NCBI RefSeq assembly: GCF_005405385.1
Contig: NZ_BJDY01000007.1
Coordinates: 359,013 to 423,012 of the forward strand
Reading direction: 5' to 3'
From: Lactiplantibacillus mudanjiangensis
GTDB lineage: Bacteria; Bacillota; Bacilli; Lactobacillales; Lactobacillaceae
DNA length: 64,000 bases
The first letter of the stretch is position 1, and the number at the start of each line of letters is the position of its first letter. Of the stretch, positions 24,657 through 33,554 are shown in pieces. Both the position numbers and the translations under genes were made by a program. The notes below the pieces were generated by a model. It made no database searches. It was not told where the DNA came from and saw nothing but the letters and a program-made list of their open reading frames with translations.

Positions 24657-25598
24657 ATGAAAAAACGCGGCTTAGTCGCAGCATTAGCAACCCCACTGGC
24701 ACTATTTACCGCCAGCCTCATCGCTAGTGAAAAATTATATAACTTTGCGTTTAAACGCGTTGATTATGTTCCAGAAACCTCGGCTGATAAACAAAAGTAC
24801 GCCGATGCTTACTGGGCCTACGTCAAGTGGCTGAAGCAACAACCAGTTCAGGATTGGACGCTTAATCCCGATGATCAAGCGAATCGGTTGGTCGCAAAAT
24901 ACGTCCCAGCGAAAGCCGCCAGCCACCGTACCGTAATCATTTCGCATGGTTACAAAGGTGACGGTGAAACGATGGCCAATTATGCCTATATGTTCCATAA
25001 CATGGGCTATAATGTCCTACTACCGGATGATCGAGGTCATGGTAAAAGTGCCGGTAAATACATTAGTTTCGGTTGGCAAGATCGCCGCGACTACCTAGAA
25101 TGGATCAACCAAGTCATTAAACAAAATGGACCACAAACTGAAATCGTGCTTTTCGGTGTCAGTATGGGTGGCGCCACCGTTGAAATGATGAGCGGTGAAG
25201 ATCTCCCCGCACAAGTCAAAGCAATCATCGCCGACTGTGGTTATACCAGCATTGAAGAAGAATTAGCCTACTTATTGAAAGAACAATTTCACTTGCCAAA
25301 ATATCCGTTCGTGCCGATTGTTAGTTTTATTAATCGTCACCGGATGGGGTACTTTTTAAGCGATGTTAGCTCAGTTGAACAGTTACGCCACAATAAATTA
25401 CCGATTTTCTTTATTCATGGTGAAAAAGATATTTACGTGCCTAGCTGGATGCTCAAGAAAAACTACCGTGCTGCCAAAGGTCCTAAGATGATGTGGCAAG
25501 TGCCTAACGCCACCCATGCCGAAAGCTTTTGGATTGACCCGGCTGCTTATGAAAAACATGTCAGTGCCTTTTTGAATCGGTATCTGCCAAAATTATAA
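24657..25598 (+). CDS. Membrane-anchored alpha/beta hydrolase, 313 aa
   Basis: Serine hydrolase of the alpha/beta fold. The N-terminal hydrophobic segment (ALATPLALFTASLIA) is an uncleaved anchor or signal, placing the enzyme outside. HGYKGDG forms the oxyanion region. The nucleophile is about S169 in FGVSMGG. The acid is in GEKDIYVP and the histidine in NATHAESFW. It resembles cell-surface esterases/peptidases of lactobacilli. A promoter TTGCCA-N18-TATGAT precedes it and GGAG lies before ATG 24657. It is followed by a bidirectional terminator. Confidence 0.88.
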   Translation: MKKRGLVAALATPLALFTASLIASEKLYNFAFKRVDYVPETSADKQKYADAYWAYVKWLKQQPVQDWTLNPDDQANRLVAKYVPAKAASHRTVIISHGYKGDGETMANYAYMFHNMGYNVLLPDDRGHGKSAGKYISFGWQDRRDYLEWINQVIKQNGPQTEIVLFGVSMGGATVEMMSGEDLPAQVKAIIADCGYTSIEEELAYLLKEQFHLPKYPFVPIVSFINRHRMGYFLSDVSSVEQLRHNKLPIFFIHGEKDIYVPSWMLKKNYRAAKGPKMMWQVPNATHAESFWIDPAAYEKHVSAFLNRYLPKL

Positions 25599-25615
25599 AA
25601 GCTAATCAACAAAAT

Positions 25616-25651
25616 AGACCGCCATCATCCGAATTTGAATGATGGCGGTCT
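25616..25651. terminator. Bidirectional terminator
   Basis: AGACCGCCATCAT/ATGATGGCGGTCT is a 13-bp perfect stem between converging hydrolase and DUF3278 genes. Confidence 0.9.
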
Positions 25652-25655
25652 TCGT

Positions 25656-26174
25656 TTAATGTTCTGGTTTTAAGGTAATCAATCTAAAAATTAACGTGAT
25701 GACGCCCCAACTCAAGCCTGTCCACAAACAATTAATCATCAGATGATGATCTAATAGCGTTGTGGTCATTGCTTGTTGATTTAACAAACTAGCAAGAAAG
25801 GCCTCTACCACATAAATCGTCACTATAAATTGAATCACATTACCTAACCACCGCCGTAACGCGACTTTGCGTGACCGTTTTAAGTTAGCCTTTGTAATCG
25901 TCTCATCTAGAATACCCGCTTCCTTAATTGCATAAATAGCTAGCCCACCAATCAATTGAATGACTAGCACATTTAGAACCATCAACGCCCAAAACGCATT
26001 CTCGTATTGAAAAGCTGCAGCCATTGCTAAAACCGTACTAATCACAACATAGCTTAACAACCAGATAAACGCCCGGTTACCGATCCGATTCACCACTTGC
26101 GATTTATATTCGTCCCAAACGCCATCGTAGCCATAAAAATGACGTACAAATTTAGTTAATATTGTTGTTGCCAT
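25656..26174 (-). CDS. DUF3278-type membrane protein, about 172 aa
   Basis: Membrane protein with about four helices (FIWLLSYVVISTVLAMAAA, FWALMVLNVLVIQLIGGLAIYAI, VIQFIVTIYVVEAFLASLL, CLWTGLSWGVITLIF). The start FYGYDGVWDEYKSQVVNRIGNRAF is what I recall for DUF3278 proteins, which are usually encoded after a small XRE repressor, as here. ATG 26174 has GGGAGG at 9 nt and overlaps the XRE gene by 23 bp, so the pair is translationally coupled. Function unknown. Confidence 0.72.
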   Translation of the reverse strand: MATTILTKFVRHFYGYDGVWDEYKSQVVNRIGNRAFIWLLSYVVISTVLAMAAAFQYENAFWALMVLNVLVIQLIGGLAIYAIKEAGILDETITKANLKRSRKVALRRWLGNVIQFIVTIYVVEAFLASLLNQQAMTTTLLDHHLMINCLWTGLSWGVITLIFRLITLKPEH

Positions 26175-26367
26175 CCCCATCATCCTCCCAAAATAACCCA
26201 TTTAAATCCGTCCCCAATGCCTGTGCTAACTTGATACAGAGGGCTAACGACGGATTGTACTTATCATTTTCAATCAAATTAATCGTCTGCCGTGCCACCC
26301 CAATTTGTGTTGCTAGTGCTTGTTGCGATAACTGCTGCCGCTGACGATAAGACTTTACCCGATTCAT
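26152..26367 (-). CDS. Small XRE-family repressor, 71 aa
   Basis: Almost only a helix-turn-helix: YRQRQQLSQQALATQIGVARQTINLIENDKYNPSLALCIKLAQALG, then a short acidic tail. This is the common YozG-like regulator that controls its own operon with a downstream membrane protein. Two matching operators at 26387-26404 and 26432-26449 flank the promoter. It overlaps the DUF3278 gene by 23 bp. Confidence 0.88.
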   Translation of the reverse strand: MNRVKSYRQRQQLSQQALATQIGVARQTINLIENDKYNPSLALCIKLAQALGTDLNGLFWEDDGDGNNNIN

Positions 26368-26386
26368 TGAGCTACTCCTTTCACCG

Positions 26387-26449
26387 TGTCATATATATAT
26401 GACATACTCATCATAACAAAATGGTTACTTTTGTCAATTATACATGACA
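26387..26449 (-). promoter_or_regulatory. XRE operon promoter with two operators
   Basis: On the minus strand TTGACA (26432-26437), 16 bp, TGT + TATGAT (26410-26415) form an extended -10 promoter. Operator 1, TGTCATATATATATGACA (26387-26404), is a perfect 18-bp palindrome around +10. Operator 2 (26432-26449), with the same TGTCA...TGACA ends, covers the -35. Autorepression is likely. Confidence 0.7.
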
Positions 26450-26460
26450 TTTTATTGTTT

Positions 26461-26500
26461 AAAAAAACGCGTCAGTCCTTAAGAATATGGACTAACGCGC
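26461..26500 (-). terminator. Terminator of the glycerate kinase gene
   Basis: GCGTTAGTCC/GGACTGACGC stem, followed by a run of seven T on the minus strand. Confidence 0.85.
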
Positions 26501-26511
26501 TCCTAACCGAT

Positions 26512-27633
26512 CTACATTTTAGTTGTTGCCACAATAATTCGAGCTAACCGATCCGCCATTTTAGCTAAATTAGTCGAGCCTTGTTGCATTGCTTCATCTA
26601 GTGTCGATACATGATCGACAATCGGCAACACCGCGGTCACCCCATGGTCAGCAAAGGCATGATTGGCGCCTTTTTGACTACCCACCAATAAGTAACACGG
26701 TTTGCCCGCCGTTTGGGCTTGTTCACTAATCTGAATGGGCACTTTACCCATAAAGCTCTGATCGTCCACTTGACCTTCACCAGAAATAACAATATCTGCT
26801 TGTGCCACTTTAGCCGTTAAGTCGCTTAATTGCGCAATCAATTGGAATCCGGACTGCACCTTAGCACCTAAACATTGCCGTAATGCAAAACCGATCCCAC
26901 CAGCCGCACCGTCACCAGCTTGGTCGCTAACTTGACCAGCCACGACCGCCATATAATGTTGCATCGCTTGATCATAAGCCGGAATCGCTGAAACGGCCAA
27001 CTCTTTTTGTGGACCAAAAATCGCGGCGGCCCCTTGTTCACCAGTTAAAGGATTCGTCACATCGGAAGCCGTCACAAACTGCACCGTTTTGAGTGCTGGC
27101 AAAACATGATCAGATTCAACTCGTGACACTCGACCAAGATCCGCACCGACCATCGTTAATTCATGATCTTCAGCGTCGTAGAACTGATAGCCTAGCGCCC
27201 GTAAAATTCCAGCACCCCCATCAACTGTGCCACTACCGCCTAACCCAACGATCACTTTTTGGGCACCACGTTCAATCGCAGCTTTAATCAACAGTCCAGT
27301 ACCATACGTGTTGGTATTGCTTGGATCTAATCCTGGTGCTAAAAATTGAATGCCTGAAGCAGCGGCTACTTCAACCACCGCCAACTTGTCAGCGGAAAAA
27401 TAACCATAAGTGGCGTCAATTGGTCGTTGTGCTAAATCAACCGTCGATACCGTGATCGCTTCGCCACCAGATTGATTGGCTAAAAAGGCCGCGACCGTCC
27501 CTTCACCACCATCCGCAATGGCAATCGTCTGGGATTTAATCCCATGGGCCGCGAATTGCGTCGCGACCAATTGATTGGCCTGCTGGCTCGTCATTGACTT
27601 TTTAAAAGAATCAATCGCAATTAAAGCTTGCAT
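26512..27633 (-). CDS. Glycerate kinase, GarK/GlxK family, 373 aa
   Basis: Phosphorylates glycerate with ATP to phosphoglycerate (2-phospho in this family). Seen: the N-terminal AIDSFKKSMTSQQAN, IADGGEGT, VGLGGSGTVDGGAGILRALG and GAAGGIGFALRQCLGA signatures, at the usual 370-380 aa length. Cytosolic. It is monocistronic with its own terminator at 26461-26500; no glyoxylate or glucarate genes are next to it, so it probably salvages glycerate in general. Confidence 0.93.
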   Translation of the reverse strand: MQALIAIDSFKKSMTSQQANQLVATQFAAHGIKSQTIAIADGGEGTVAAFLANQSGGEAITVSTVDLAQRPIDATYGYFSADKLAVVEVAAASGIQFLAPGLDPSNTNTYGTGLLIKAAIERGAQKVIVGLGGSGTVDGGAGILRALGYQFYDAEDHELTMVGADLGRVSRVESDHVLPALKTVQFVTASDVTNPLTGEQGAAAIFGPQKELAVSAIPAYDQAMQHYMAVVAGQVSDQAGDGAAGGIGFALRQCLGAKVQSGFQLIAQLSDLTAKVAQADIVISGEGQVDDQSFMGKVPIQISEQAQTAGKPCYLLVGSQKGANHAFADHGVTAVLPIVDHVSTLDEAMQQGSTNLAKMADRLARIIVATTKM

Positions 27634-27700
27634 CTGTCTACCCGCTCTCTGTATGTTTACATCTATTGTCCACCTCGCGGGTCAAAATGAACAGTCATGA

Positions 27701-28597
27701 TTATTTCAAAAGTTTGGCTAAGGCCGAATATTGGCTCACCATCCATTGTTGGTACGTCTGATTAGCTGGCTTGGTTTCCGTTACTTGTAACACAGGAACC
27801 TTATTCTGCTTAGCCAATTTAACCATATTGGTCACCATCTTATCGCTAACTTGTTTATTCTGAACAAAGAAAGCAACTTTACCCGTTTTCAATTGTTGTT
27901 GCATTTGTTGGATCACTTTTGGCGACGGATCAGTCCCCTTTTCAACGGCATTTTCAAAGTTTTTATTGGTGACTTTGAACCCTAAATCTTGTAACGCATA
28001 GTCAAAGACTGGTTCGCTCACTAACACATTTTTTGTGGCTAGCTTATTGGCGGCCTTTTTCACCTTAGCCCGTGCTTGGTCAACCGGCTTCAAAGACGCA
28101 ATGTATTTCTTAGCATTGGCTTTAAATTGCGCTTTATACTTAGGTTGGGCTTTGGCATATTGCTTAGCTAACGCGTTAGCCACAGCAGGCATGGTCTTGG
28201 CGTTATACCATAAATGTTCGTTGACGCCGGATTTTTTATGCATAATCGTTTCGCCGACCCGTAAATAAGTCGCATCTGGCGCGTTCTTGACTAGCTTACT
28301 CATCCAACCATCATAGCCTAGACCATTGGCTAACACGACATCAGCCTTAGCGACTGTTGTTGCAATTGTCGCCGTTGGTTCATAATCATGCGGGTCTACC
28401 GATGGTTTATTAATCACCGATGTCACTTGAACGTGCTTACCCCCAACCGCTCGGGCAACTTCACCATAAAAGTTAGTCGTCGCCACAACTTTAATCTTAT
28501 TCGTGTTAGTCGTGGATGTTTTTTGACATCCTGCTAATAACCCCAGACTTCCTAAAATCCCAACTAGTAACATCAAAATTGCGTGTTTACGTTGCAT
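27701..28597 (-). CDS. Metal (zinc-type) ABC transporter substrate-binding lipoprotein, 298 aa
   Basis: Cluster A-I (ZnuA/AdcA/TroA) binding protein. The signal peptide ends in a lipobox LLAGC, so it is a lipoprotein. Ligand candidates: His in DPHDYEP, His in NEHLWYNAKTM, and acidic residues in VSEPVFDYA and KGTDPSP. The His-rich loop of many ZnuA proteins is missing. No permease or ATPase gene is adjacent, so it feeds a system encoded elsewhere. A 20/23 Zur box lies 22 bp upstream of the start. It is paralogous to 59448-60344. Confidence 0.9.
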   Translation of the reverse strand: MQRKHAILMLLVGILGSLGLLAGCQKTSTTNTNKIKVVATTNFYGEVARAVGGKHVQVTSVINKPSVDPHDYEPTATIATTVAKADVVLANGLGYDGWMSKLVKNAPDATYLRVGETIMHKKSGVNEHLWYNAKTMPAVANALAKQYAKAQPKYKAQFKANAKKYIASLKPVDQARAKVKKAANKLATKNVLVSEPVFDYALQDLGFKVTNKNFENAVEKGTDPSPKVIQQMQQQLKTGKVAFFVQNKQVSDKMVTNMVKLAKQNKVPVLQVTETKPANQTYQQWMVSQYSALAKLLK

Positions 28598-28618
28598 TAA
28601 AAATTCCTCCCAGAAATT

Positions 28619-28641
28619 TAAATAGTAATCATTACTTTTTA
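28619..28641. promoter_or_regulatory. Zur box 1
   Basis: A 23-bp site centred on AGTAATCATTACT (28624-28636) matches the Bacillus Zur consensus at 20 of 23 positions by my hand alignment. It overlaps the probable promoter of the binding-protein gene. Confidence 0.7.
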
Positions 28642-28667
28642 AAGGTTACCAATCTTTTGTTATTTTG

Positions 28668-28690
28668 TAAACAGTAATTGTTATCATTTA
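28668..28690. promoter_or_regulatory. Zur-like box 2
   Basis: A second site, with TAAA..AGTAAT..TTAT..ATTTA spacing, matches the same consensus at about 17 of 23 positions, 49 bp from box 1. Confidence 0.5.
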
Positions 28691-28706
28691 CTGAAATTCA
28701 AGTCAC

Positions 28707-28740
28707 AAAAAAAGAGGAACGCCACAGTGGCATTCCTCTT
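28707..28740 (-). terminator. Terminator of purB
   Basis: AAGAGGAA.GCCAC/GTGGC.TTCCTCTT stem with a T-run on the minus strand. Confidence 0.88.
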
Positions 28741-28750
28741 GACTCAATTT

Positions 28751-30049
28751 TTAGTCATCTAAACCTAAGCGCTTAAAGATATCATCGATATGACGCAAAT
28801 GATAATGGTAATCAAAAGCATCGTCAATCGCGGCTTGATCTAAGTGTTGGCGAATTTCGGCGTTACTTTCAACCAATGGCTTGAATTGCAATTGTTGATC
28901 CCATGATTGGGCTGTCAATGGTTGCACCAAATCATAGGCTGCTTCCCGTGACATACCGGTATCAATTAACTTGAGCAAGACGCGTTGACTATAGATCAAC
29001 CCATACGTGGCATCCATATTGGTCTTCATTCGTTCTGGAAAGACCGTTAAGTTGCTGACAATCTTATTAATCCGCGTCAAAATGTAGTCCGTCAAAATGG
29101 TCGTATCTGGCAAGATTAACCGTTCAGCAGATGAATGTGAGATATCACGTTCATGCCACAATGGCACATCTTCGTAAGCCGTCATCATATGGCCGCGAAT
29201 TACCCGCGCTAAACCAGTCACATTTTCAGAACCAATTGGATTCCGTTTATGTGGCATCGCTGATGACCCCTTCTGCCCTTTATTGAAGAATTCTTCAACT
29301 TCATGGGTTTCGGATTTTTGTAAGCCTCGAATTTCCGTGGCAATGACTTCCACGCCAGTAGCAATTAAAGCTAATGAAGCGATATATTCAGCATGCAAAT
29401 CCCGTGGTAACACTTGGGTTGAAATATCTTGAGCCCGTAATCCTAATTGATCACAGACAAATTTTTCAACAAATGGTGGAATGTTGGCAAACGTCCCAAC
29501 GGCACCGCTGATTTTACCAGCTTCAACACCGGCTGCCGCGTGTTCAAAGCGTTCGATATCCCGATTAATTTCCGCATACCAACGAGCCAGTTTTAACCCG
29601 AAAGTCGTTGGTTCGGCATGCACACCATGGGTCCGACCCATTTCAACCGTATATTTATATTTTTTAGCTTGTTGCGCTAACGTTTCACGCAAGGCTTGTA
29701 AATCTTGGCGAATAATTGCGTTGGCTTGCTTCAATCGATAGCCTTGGGCTGTATCGACCACGTCGGTACTCGTTAACCCATAATGAACCCATTTGCGTTC
29801 GTCACCTAGCGATTCTGAAACATCGCGCGTAAAGGCAACCACGTCATGATGAGTAACCGCTTCGATCTCCGCAATCCGGTCAACATCGAATTTAGCATTT
29901 TTACGAATCTTAGCGACATCGGCCGCTGGAATCTTACCTAACTCAGCCCAGGCTTCATCGGCAGCGATTTCCACCGCTAACCAAGCTTGATACTGATTTT
30001 CAAGGGACCATACTTTGCCCATCTCGGGCCGCGTATAACGATCAATCAT
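28751..30049 (-). CDS. purB: Adenylosuccinate lyase
   Basis: 432 aa, usual length. Catalyses two beta-eliminations in purine synthesis: SAICAR to AICAR and adenylosuccinate to AMP, both releasing fumarate. The fumarase-superfamily signature [11 protein letters not shown] is present, with [17 protein letters not shown] carrying the catalytic histidine. Tetrameric cytosolic enzyme. It is divergent from purA, which makes its substrate, with three PurBox-like sequences in the 317-bp gap, so both are probably controlled by PurR. Confidence 0.96.
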   Translation of the reverse strand: MIDRYTRPEMGKVWSLENQYQAWLAVEIAADEAWAELGKIPAADVAKIRKNAKFDVDRIAEIEAVTHHDVVAFTRDVSESLGDERKWVHYGLTSTDVVDTAQGYRLKQANAIIRQDLQALRETLAQQAKKYKYTVEMGRTHGVHAEPTTFGLKLARWYAEINRDIERFEHAAAGVEAGKISGAVGTFANIPPFVEKFVCDQLGLRAQDISTQVLPRDLHAEYIASLALIATGVEVIATEIRGLQKSETHEVEEFFNKGQKGSSAMPHKRNPIGSENVTGLARVIRGHMMTAYEDVPLWHERDISHSSAERLILPDTTILTDYILTRINKIVSNLTVFPERMKTNMDATYGLIYSQRVLLKLIDTGMSREAAYDLVQPLTAQSWDQQLQFKPLVESNAEIRQHLDQAAIDDAFDYHYHLRHIDDIFKRLGLDD

Positions 30050-30085
30050 TGCTAATCCTCATTTCTTTTTGCTTATTCGTCAACA

Positions 30086-30332
30086 AAACACGAACATTAT
30101 TATACCACACGCCATCATTTAATCCTAGCAACCAATCATGAAAAGCATCTGTTATTTTTCAGTTATTTTCAATTCAGTCATCGTTAATTGAACTAAAATA
30201 CGTTAATCATGAACGATATAAAGATAGTAAATTAAGAACATTCGGATTTTAGGTTGCGTTCTGACGTTAAAATTGCTATACTTTTTGCTGGTGAGTTGGT
30301 GAACGTTTAGCCAACCAACGTATTCGAACATT
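30086..30332. promoter_or_regulatory. Divergent purB/purA control region with PurBox-like sites and purA promoter
   Basis: PurBox-like sequences (consensus AWWWCCGAACWWT) lie at 30086-30098 (11/13, near purB), 30237-30249 on the minus strand (11/13, directly upstream of the purA -35) and 30320-30332 (11/13, in the purA leader). The purA promoter is TTGCGT (30254-30259), 17 bp, TATACT (30277-30282). The wide spacing of the boxes is unlike the tight pairs of pur operons elsewhere. Confidence 0.5.
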
Positions 30333-30366
30333 CATAATTAAACTAATTTAATGAGGTGGAAGAATT

Positions 30367-31656
30367 ATGGCATCAGTTGTAGTAGTAGGGAGCCAATGGG
30401 GCGATGAAGGTAAAGGAAAAATCACGGACTTTTTAAGTCAAGAAGCAGATGTGGTCTCACGTTACCAAGGTGGCGATAACGCTGGTCACACCATCGTATT
30501 TAATGGTAAAACTTTCAAATTACGACTCATTCCATCAGGGATTTTCTTCCATGATAAGTTAAGTATCATCGGTAATGGCGTCGTTTTAAATCCAAAATCA
30601 CTCGTTGAAGAATTGCAATACTTACGTGATAACGGCGTCCAACCTGATAACTTACGGATTTCTAACCGTGCCCACGTCATCTTGCCTTACCACATCACCC
30701 TTGATAGTGCCCAAGAAAAAGGCAAAGGTAGTGGCAAGATCGGGACGACTAATAAAGGGATCGGCCCAGCTTACATGGACAAGGCCGAACGGATCGGGAT
30801 TCGCGTGGCAGATTTATTAGATAAAGATACATTTGCCGCCATATTAAAACGCAACCTTGAAGAAAAGAACCAAATCATCACAAAATTGTATGATTTGGAA
30901 CCATTAAACTTTGACGATATTTTTGAACCTTACTATGAATACGGTCAGACCTTGAAACCATACGTCACTGATACATCTGTGGTCATCAACGATGCGTTAG
31001 ATGATGGTAAACGGGTCTTATTTGAAGGCGCACAAGGCGTCATGTTAGATATCGACCAAGGGACTTACCCATATGTGACCTCCTCTAACCCCGTTGCTGG
31101 TGGTGTGACTATTGGGAGTGGCGTTGGACCTTCTAAGATCGACAACTGTGTCGGCGTCTTAAAAGCTTATACCTCTCGCGTTGGTGATGGCCCATTCCCT
31201 ACTGAACTCTTCGATGAAACTGGGAACTTCATTCGTGAAACCGCTCATGAATATGGGACCGTGACGAAACGCCCACGTCGGATCGGTTGGTTCGATAGTG
31301 TCGTCTTGCGTCATGCCAAACGTGTTTCTGGCTTAACCCACTTAAGCTTGAACTGTTTAGATGTTTTGACTGGCTTAAAAGCCATCAAAATCTGTACCGC
31401 TTATGACTTAAACGGCGAAACCATCTATCATTACCCTGCCAGCTTGAAAGAACTCGAAGCTTGCAAACCGATCTATGATGAATTACCAGGTTGGGATGAA
31501 GATATTACTGGCGTTAAGACATTAGCCGAATTACCTGAAAATGCGCGTAACTATTTGAAACGCATCGAAGAGTTAGTTGGCGTTAAAGTGGCAACTTTCT
31601 CTGTTGGTCCCGATCGCGATCAAACTAACGTGATCGATCACGACATCTGGAACTAA
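30367..31656 (+). CDS. purA: Adenylosuccinate synthetase
   Basis: 429 aa. Condenses IMP and aspartate with GTP to adenylosuccinate, the first step from IMP to AMP. The N-terminal [17 protein letters not shown] loop holds the catalytic aspartate, followed by GGDNAGHT with the catalytic histidine and [25 protein letters not shown] precedes ATG 30367. It is the first gene of a purA-guaC unit. Confidence 0.97.
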   Translation: MASVVVVGSQWGDEGKGKITDFLSQEADVVSRYQGGDNAGHTIVFNGKTFKLRLIPSGIFFHDKLSIIGNGVVLNPKSLVEELQYLRDNGVQPDNLRISNRAHVILPYHITLDSAQEKGKGSGKIGTTNKGIGPAYMDKAERIGIRVADLLDKDTFAAILKRNLEEKNQIITKLYDLEPLNFDDIFEPYYEYGQTLKPYVTDTSVVINDALDDGKRVLFEGAQGVMLDIDQGTYPYVTSSNPVAGGVTIGSGVGPSKIDNCVGVLKAYTSRVGDGPFPTELFDETGNFIRETAHEYGTVTKRPRRIGWFDSVVLRHAKRVSGLTHLSLNCLDVLTGLKAIKICTAYDLNGETIYHYPASLKELEACKPIYDELPGWDEDITGVKTLAELPENARNYLKRIEELVGVKVATFSVGPDRDQTNVIDHDIWN

Positions 31657-31683
31657 CCGTCACTGCATCAGGAGGGTTTAAGC

Positions 31684-32655
31684 ATGGAGATTTTTGATTA
31701 CGAAGATATTCAACTGATTCCAAACAAATGTGTCATTAATAGTCGTTCCGAAGCCGATACGACCGTTGAACTTGGTGGCCGCACCTTCAAGATTCCAGTC
31801 GTGCCCGCCAATATGGCAACCGTCATTGATGCCGATTTAGCCGGCTGGTTAGCAGCCAACGGTTACTTCTACATCATGCACCGCTTCGCCCCTGAAACAC
31901 GACAAGCTTTCATTGAAACGATGCATAAAAAACAGCTTTTCGCTTCGATTTCAGTTGGGGTTAAAGCTTCTGAATATGACTTTATTGCTGCATTAGCGGC
32001 AGCTGACACGGTACCTGAATATATCACCATCGATATTGCTCACGGTCACGCCGACAGTGTGATCGAGATGATCAAGTATATCAAAGAAGCTTTGCCAACC
32101 AGTTTCGTCATTGCCGGCAATGTGGCGACACCTGCGGCAGTCCGTGATCTTGAAAACGCTGGTGCCGATGCCACTAAAGTTGGCGTTGGTCCGGGTAAAG
32201 CTTGTATCACTAAGATCAAGACCGGTTTTGGGACTGGCGGTTGGCAACTTGCTGCGGTACGCTGGTGTGCCAAAGCCGCCCGCAAACCCATTATTGCGGA
32301 TGGTGGCGTACGAACTAACGGAGATATCGCCAAGTCGATGCGCTTTGGTGCGACGATGGTGATGGTCGGCTCAATGCTAGCTGGGCACAAAGAATCTCCG
32401 GGTAACCTGCTTAAAATTGACGGTAAAACATACAAACAATATTATGGTTCCGCCAGTGAAACGCAAAAAGGCGAACATAAAAACGTTGAAGGTAAACAAA
32501 TGCTCGTGCCCTATCGTGGTCATTTAGCGGATACCTTGAATGAAATGCAAGAAGATTTACAATCCTCGATCTCATATGCGGGTGGTCGCGACCTTAAAGC
32601 GATCACGAAATGTGATTATGTCGTGGTAAAAAATTCAATTTATAACGGGGATTAA
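31684..32655 (+). CDS. guaC: GMP reductase, Gram-positive type
   Basis: 323 aa. NADPH-dependent deamination of GMP to IMP, returning guanine nucleotides to the AMP branch. The IMPDH/GMPR catalytic loop is [21 protein letters not shown] with the nucleophilic cysteine, and [21 protein letters not shown] binds phosphate. It is distinguished from IMPDH by its short length, no CBS domains and PSI-free N-terminus. It starts 27 bp after purA with AGGAGGG, so it is co-transcribed and supplies IMP to PurA. Confidence 0.95.
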   Translation: MEIFDYEDIQLIPNKCVINSRSEADTTVELGGRTFKIPVVPANMATVIDADLAGWLAANGYFYIMHRFAPETRQAFIETMHKKQLFASISVGVKASEYDFIAALAAADTVPEYITIDIAHGHADSVIEMIKYIKEALPTSFVIAGNVATPAAVRDLENAGADATKVGVGPGKACITKIKTGFGTGGWQLAAVRWCAKAARKPIIADGGVRTNGDIAKSMRFGATMVMVGSMLAGHKESPGNLLKIDGKTYKQYYGSASETQKGEHKNVEGKQMLVPYRGHLADTLNEMQEDLQSSISYAGGRDLKAITKCDYVVVKNSIYNGD

Positions 32656-32665
32656 CCCCCAAATG

Positions 32666-32693
32666 CGTCCGACAAGTTGTCGGGCGTTTTTTT
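32666..32693 (+). terminator. Terminator of purA-guaC
   Basis: CGTCCGACA/TGTCGGGCG stem with a seven-T tail. Confidence 0.9.
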
Positions 32694-32768
32694 GATTGAA
32701 GATTGAAAGTTACGTTTTAACAACAATCGCTAATATGGCAAGTGTTCACTGATCAAAGATACCCCCGC

Positions 32769-33167
32769 TTGCCACCTACTGTTCGCCCACATTGAGCCGG
32801 AACGCTGTGGGCGGACCGGCCCAGCCAAAGAGCGGTCTGGACCGTCGTTTTGAACCGCAAAAATCCGCGTTTCAAAAGCGCCGAGCTCTAAGCGATACAT
32901 CGCTAAGAGCTCCCACGGCTGGGCTCAATGTGAGCTCACTCTCGGTTATGATAGTGCTTACTATTTGTATTCGCCATATAACCGGAGTCAGCCAGTGATG
33001 GCGCCGGCCGTGACAACATCGTTAGTCCGGATGAATTTTTCGGGATTACGATGTGGACGACTTTTGAGACTAGCGGTTTTTGCTAGGCTCAAAAGCGAGG
33101 TGGCAGCCCGCATTTTGGCTGGAACCGGTCCCCACAGCCGGCAGAATCACTGGCTGACGCAGGTGAC
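32769..33167. repeat. Structured double-module repeat, copy 5 (A on -, B on +)
   Basis: Module A (32769-32949): closing stem CACATTGAGCC/GGCTCAATGTG, hairpins CGTTTTGAA/TTTCAAAAGCG and GAGCTCTAAGCGAT/ATCGCTAAGAGCTC. Module B (32978-33167): closing stem GTCAGCCAGTGAT/ATCACTGGCTGAC with GCCGGC pairing inside. It lies between the guaC terminator and the terminator of small RNA R6, which is read from the right. Confidence 0.88.
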
Positions 33168-33212
33168 CGCTTTCTACCAAAAAGTTTTAATTTTTTAGTT
33201 CTGGATACAACA

Positions 33213-33356
33213 AAAAAAACCACCGGACGGGGAATCCGGTGGAAAAAGGGATGGAAATATATAAGTTAAGTCACACACATAGATTCATTACTGGGGGGGT
33301 AAATGAATTTTAAGTTAGGGTGTCAATTAGAAACGGGGAATTTCTTAATTGACTAT
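33213..33356 (-). ncRNA. Probable small RNA R6, three C-loop hairpins
   Basis: About 144 nt on the minus strand. Hairpin 1 (GTCAATTA..GAAA/TTTC..TAATTGAC) has loop TTCCCCG. Hairpin 2 (TTCATTTA/AGTAATGAA) exposes CCCCCCC. The terminator CCACCGGA/TCCGGTGG has loop TTCCCCG and a T-run ending near 33213. It is very close to R2 and R3 in hairpins 1 and 3, with a diverged middle. Confidence 0.75.
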
Positions 33357-33362
33357 GGACAT

Positions 33363-33394
33363 AGTATAACGAGGGTTCATGAAGAATTTGTGAC
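33363..33394 (-). promoter_or_regulatory. Promoter of small RNA R6 with 11-bp-period direct repeat
   Basis: On the minus strand GTCACA-N5-TTCATG (33394 to 33378), then TATACT (33368 to 33363), at the same spacing as R2-R4. Confidence 0.55.
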
Positions 33395-33554
33395 GGGAAT
33401 CAGGCTAAAAGCATGATTTTGTTTTGAAAAATTACCGGAATCCGTTGGTTACTGTTTTCATCCCCACTCTTACTAAAATCTTTACCCCTTTTTCCTGCCG
33501 TTTCGTCGTAAAACCGGTTATACTTACTTTATTAGACTAATCGAGGTAATTCAT

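Noticed and set aside
32792..32998. ORF inside repeat copy 5 (similar one at 42670-42876)
   Set aside because: Both are the same repeat-derived frame; no start signal, and indels between copies change the frame.
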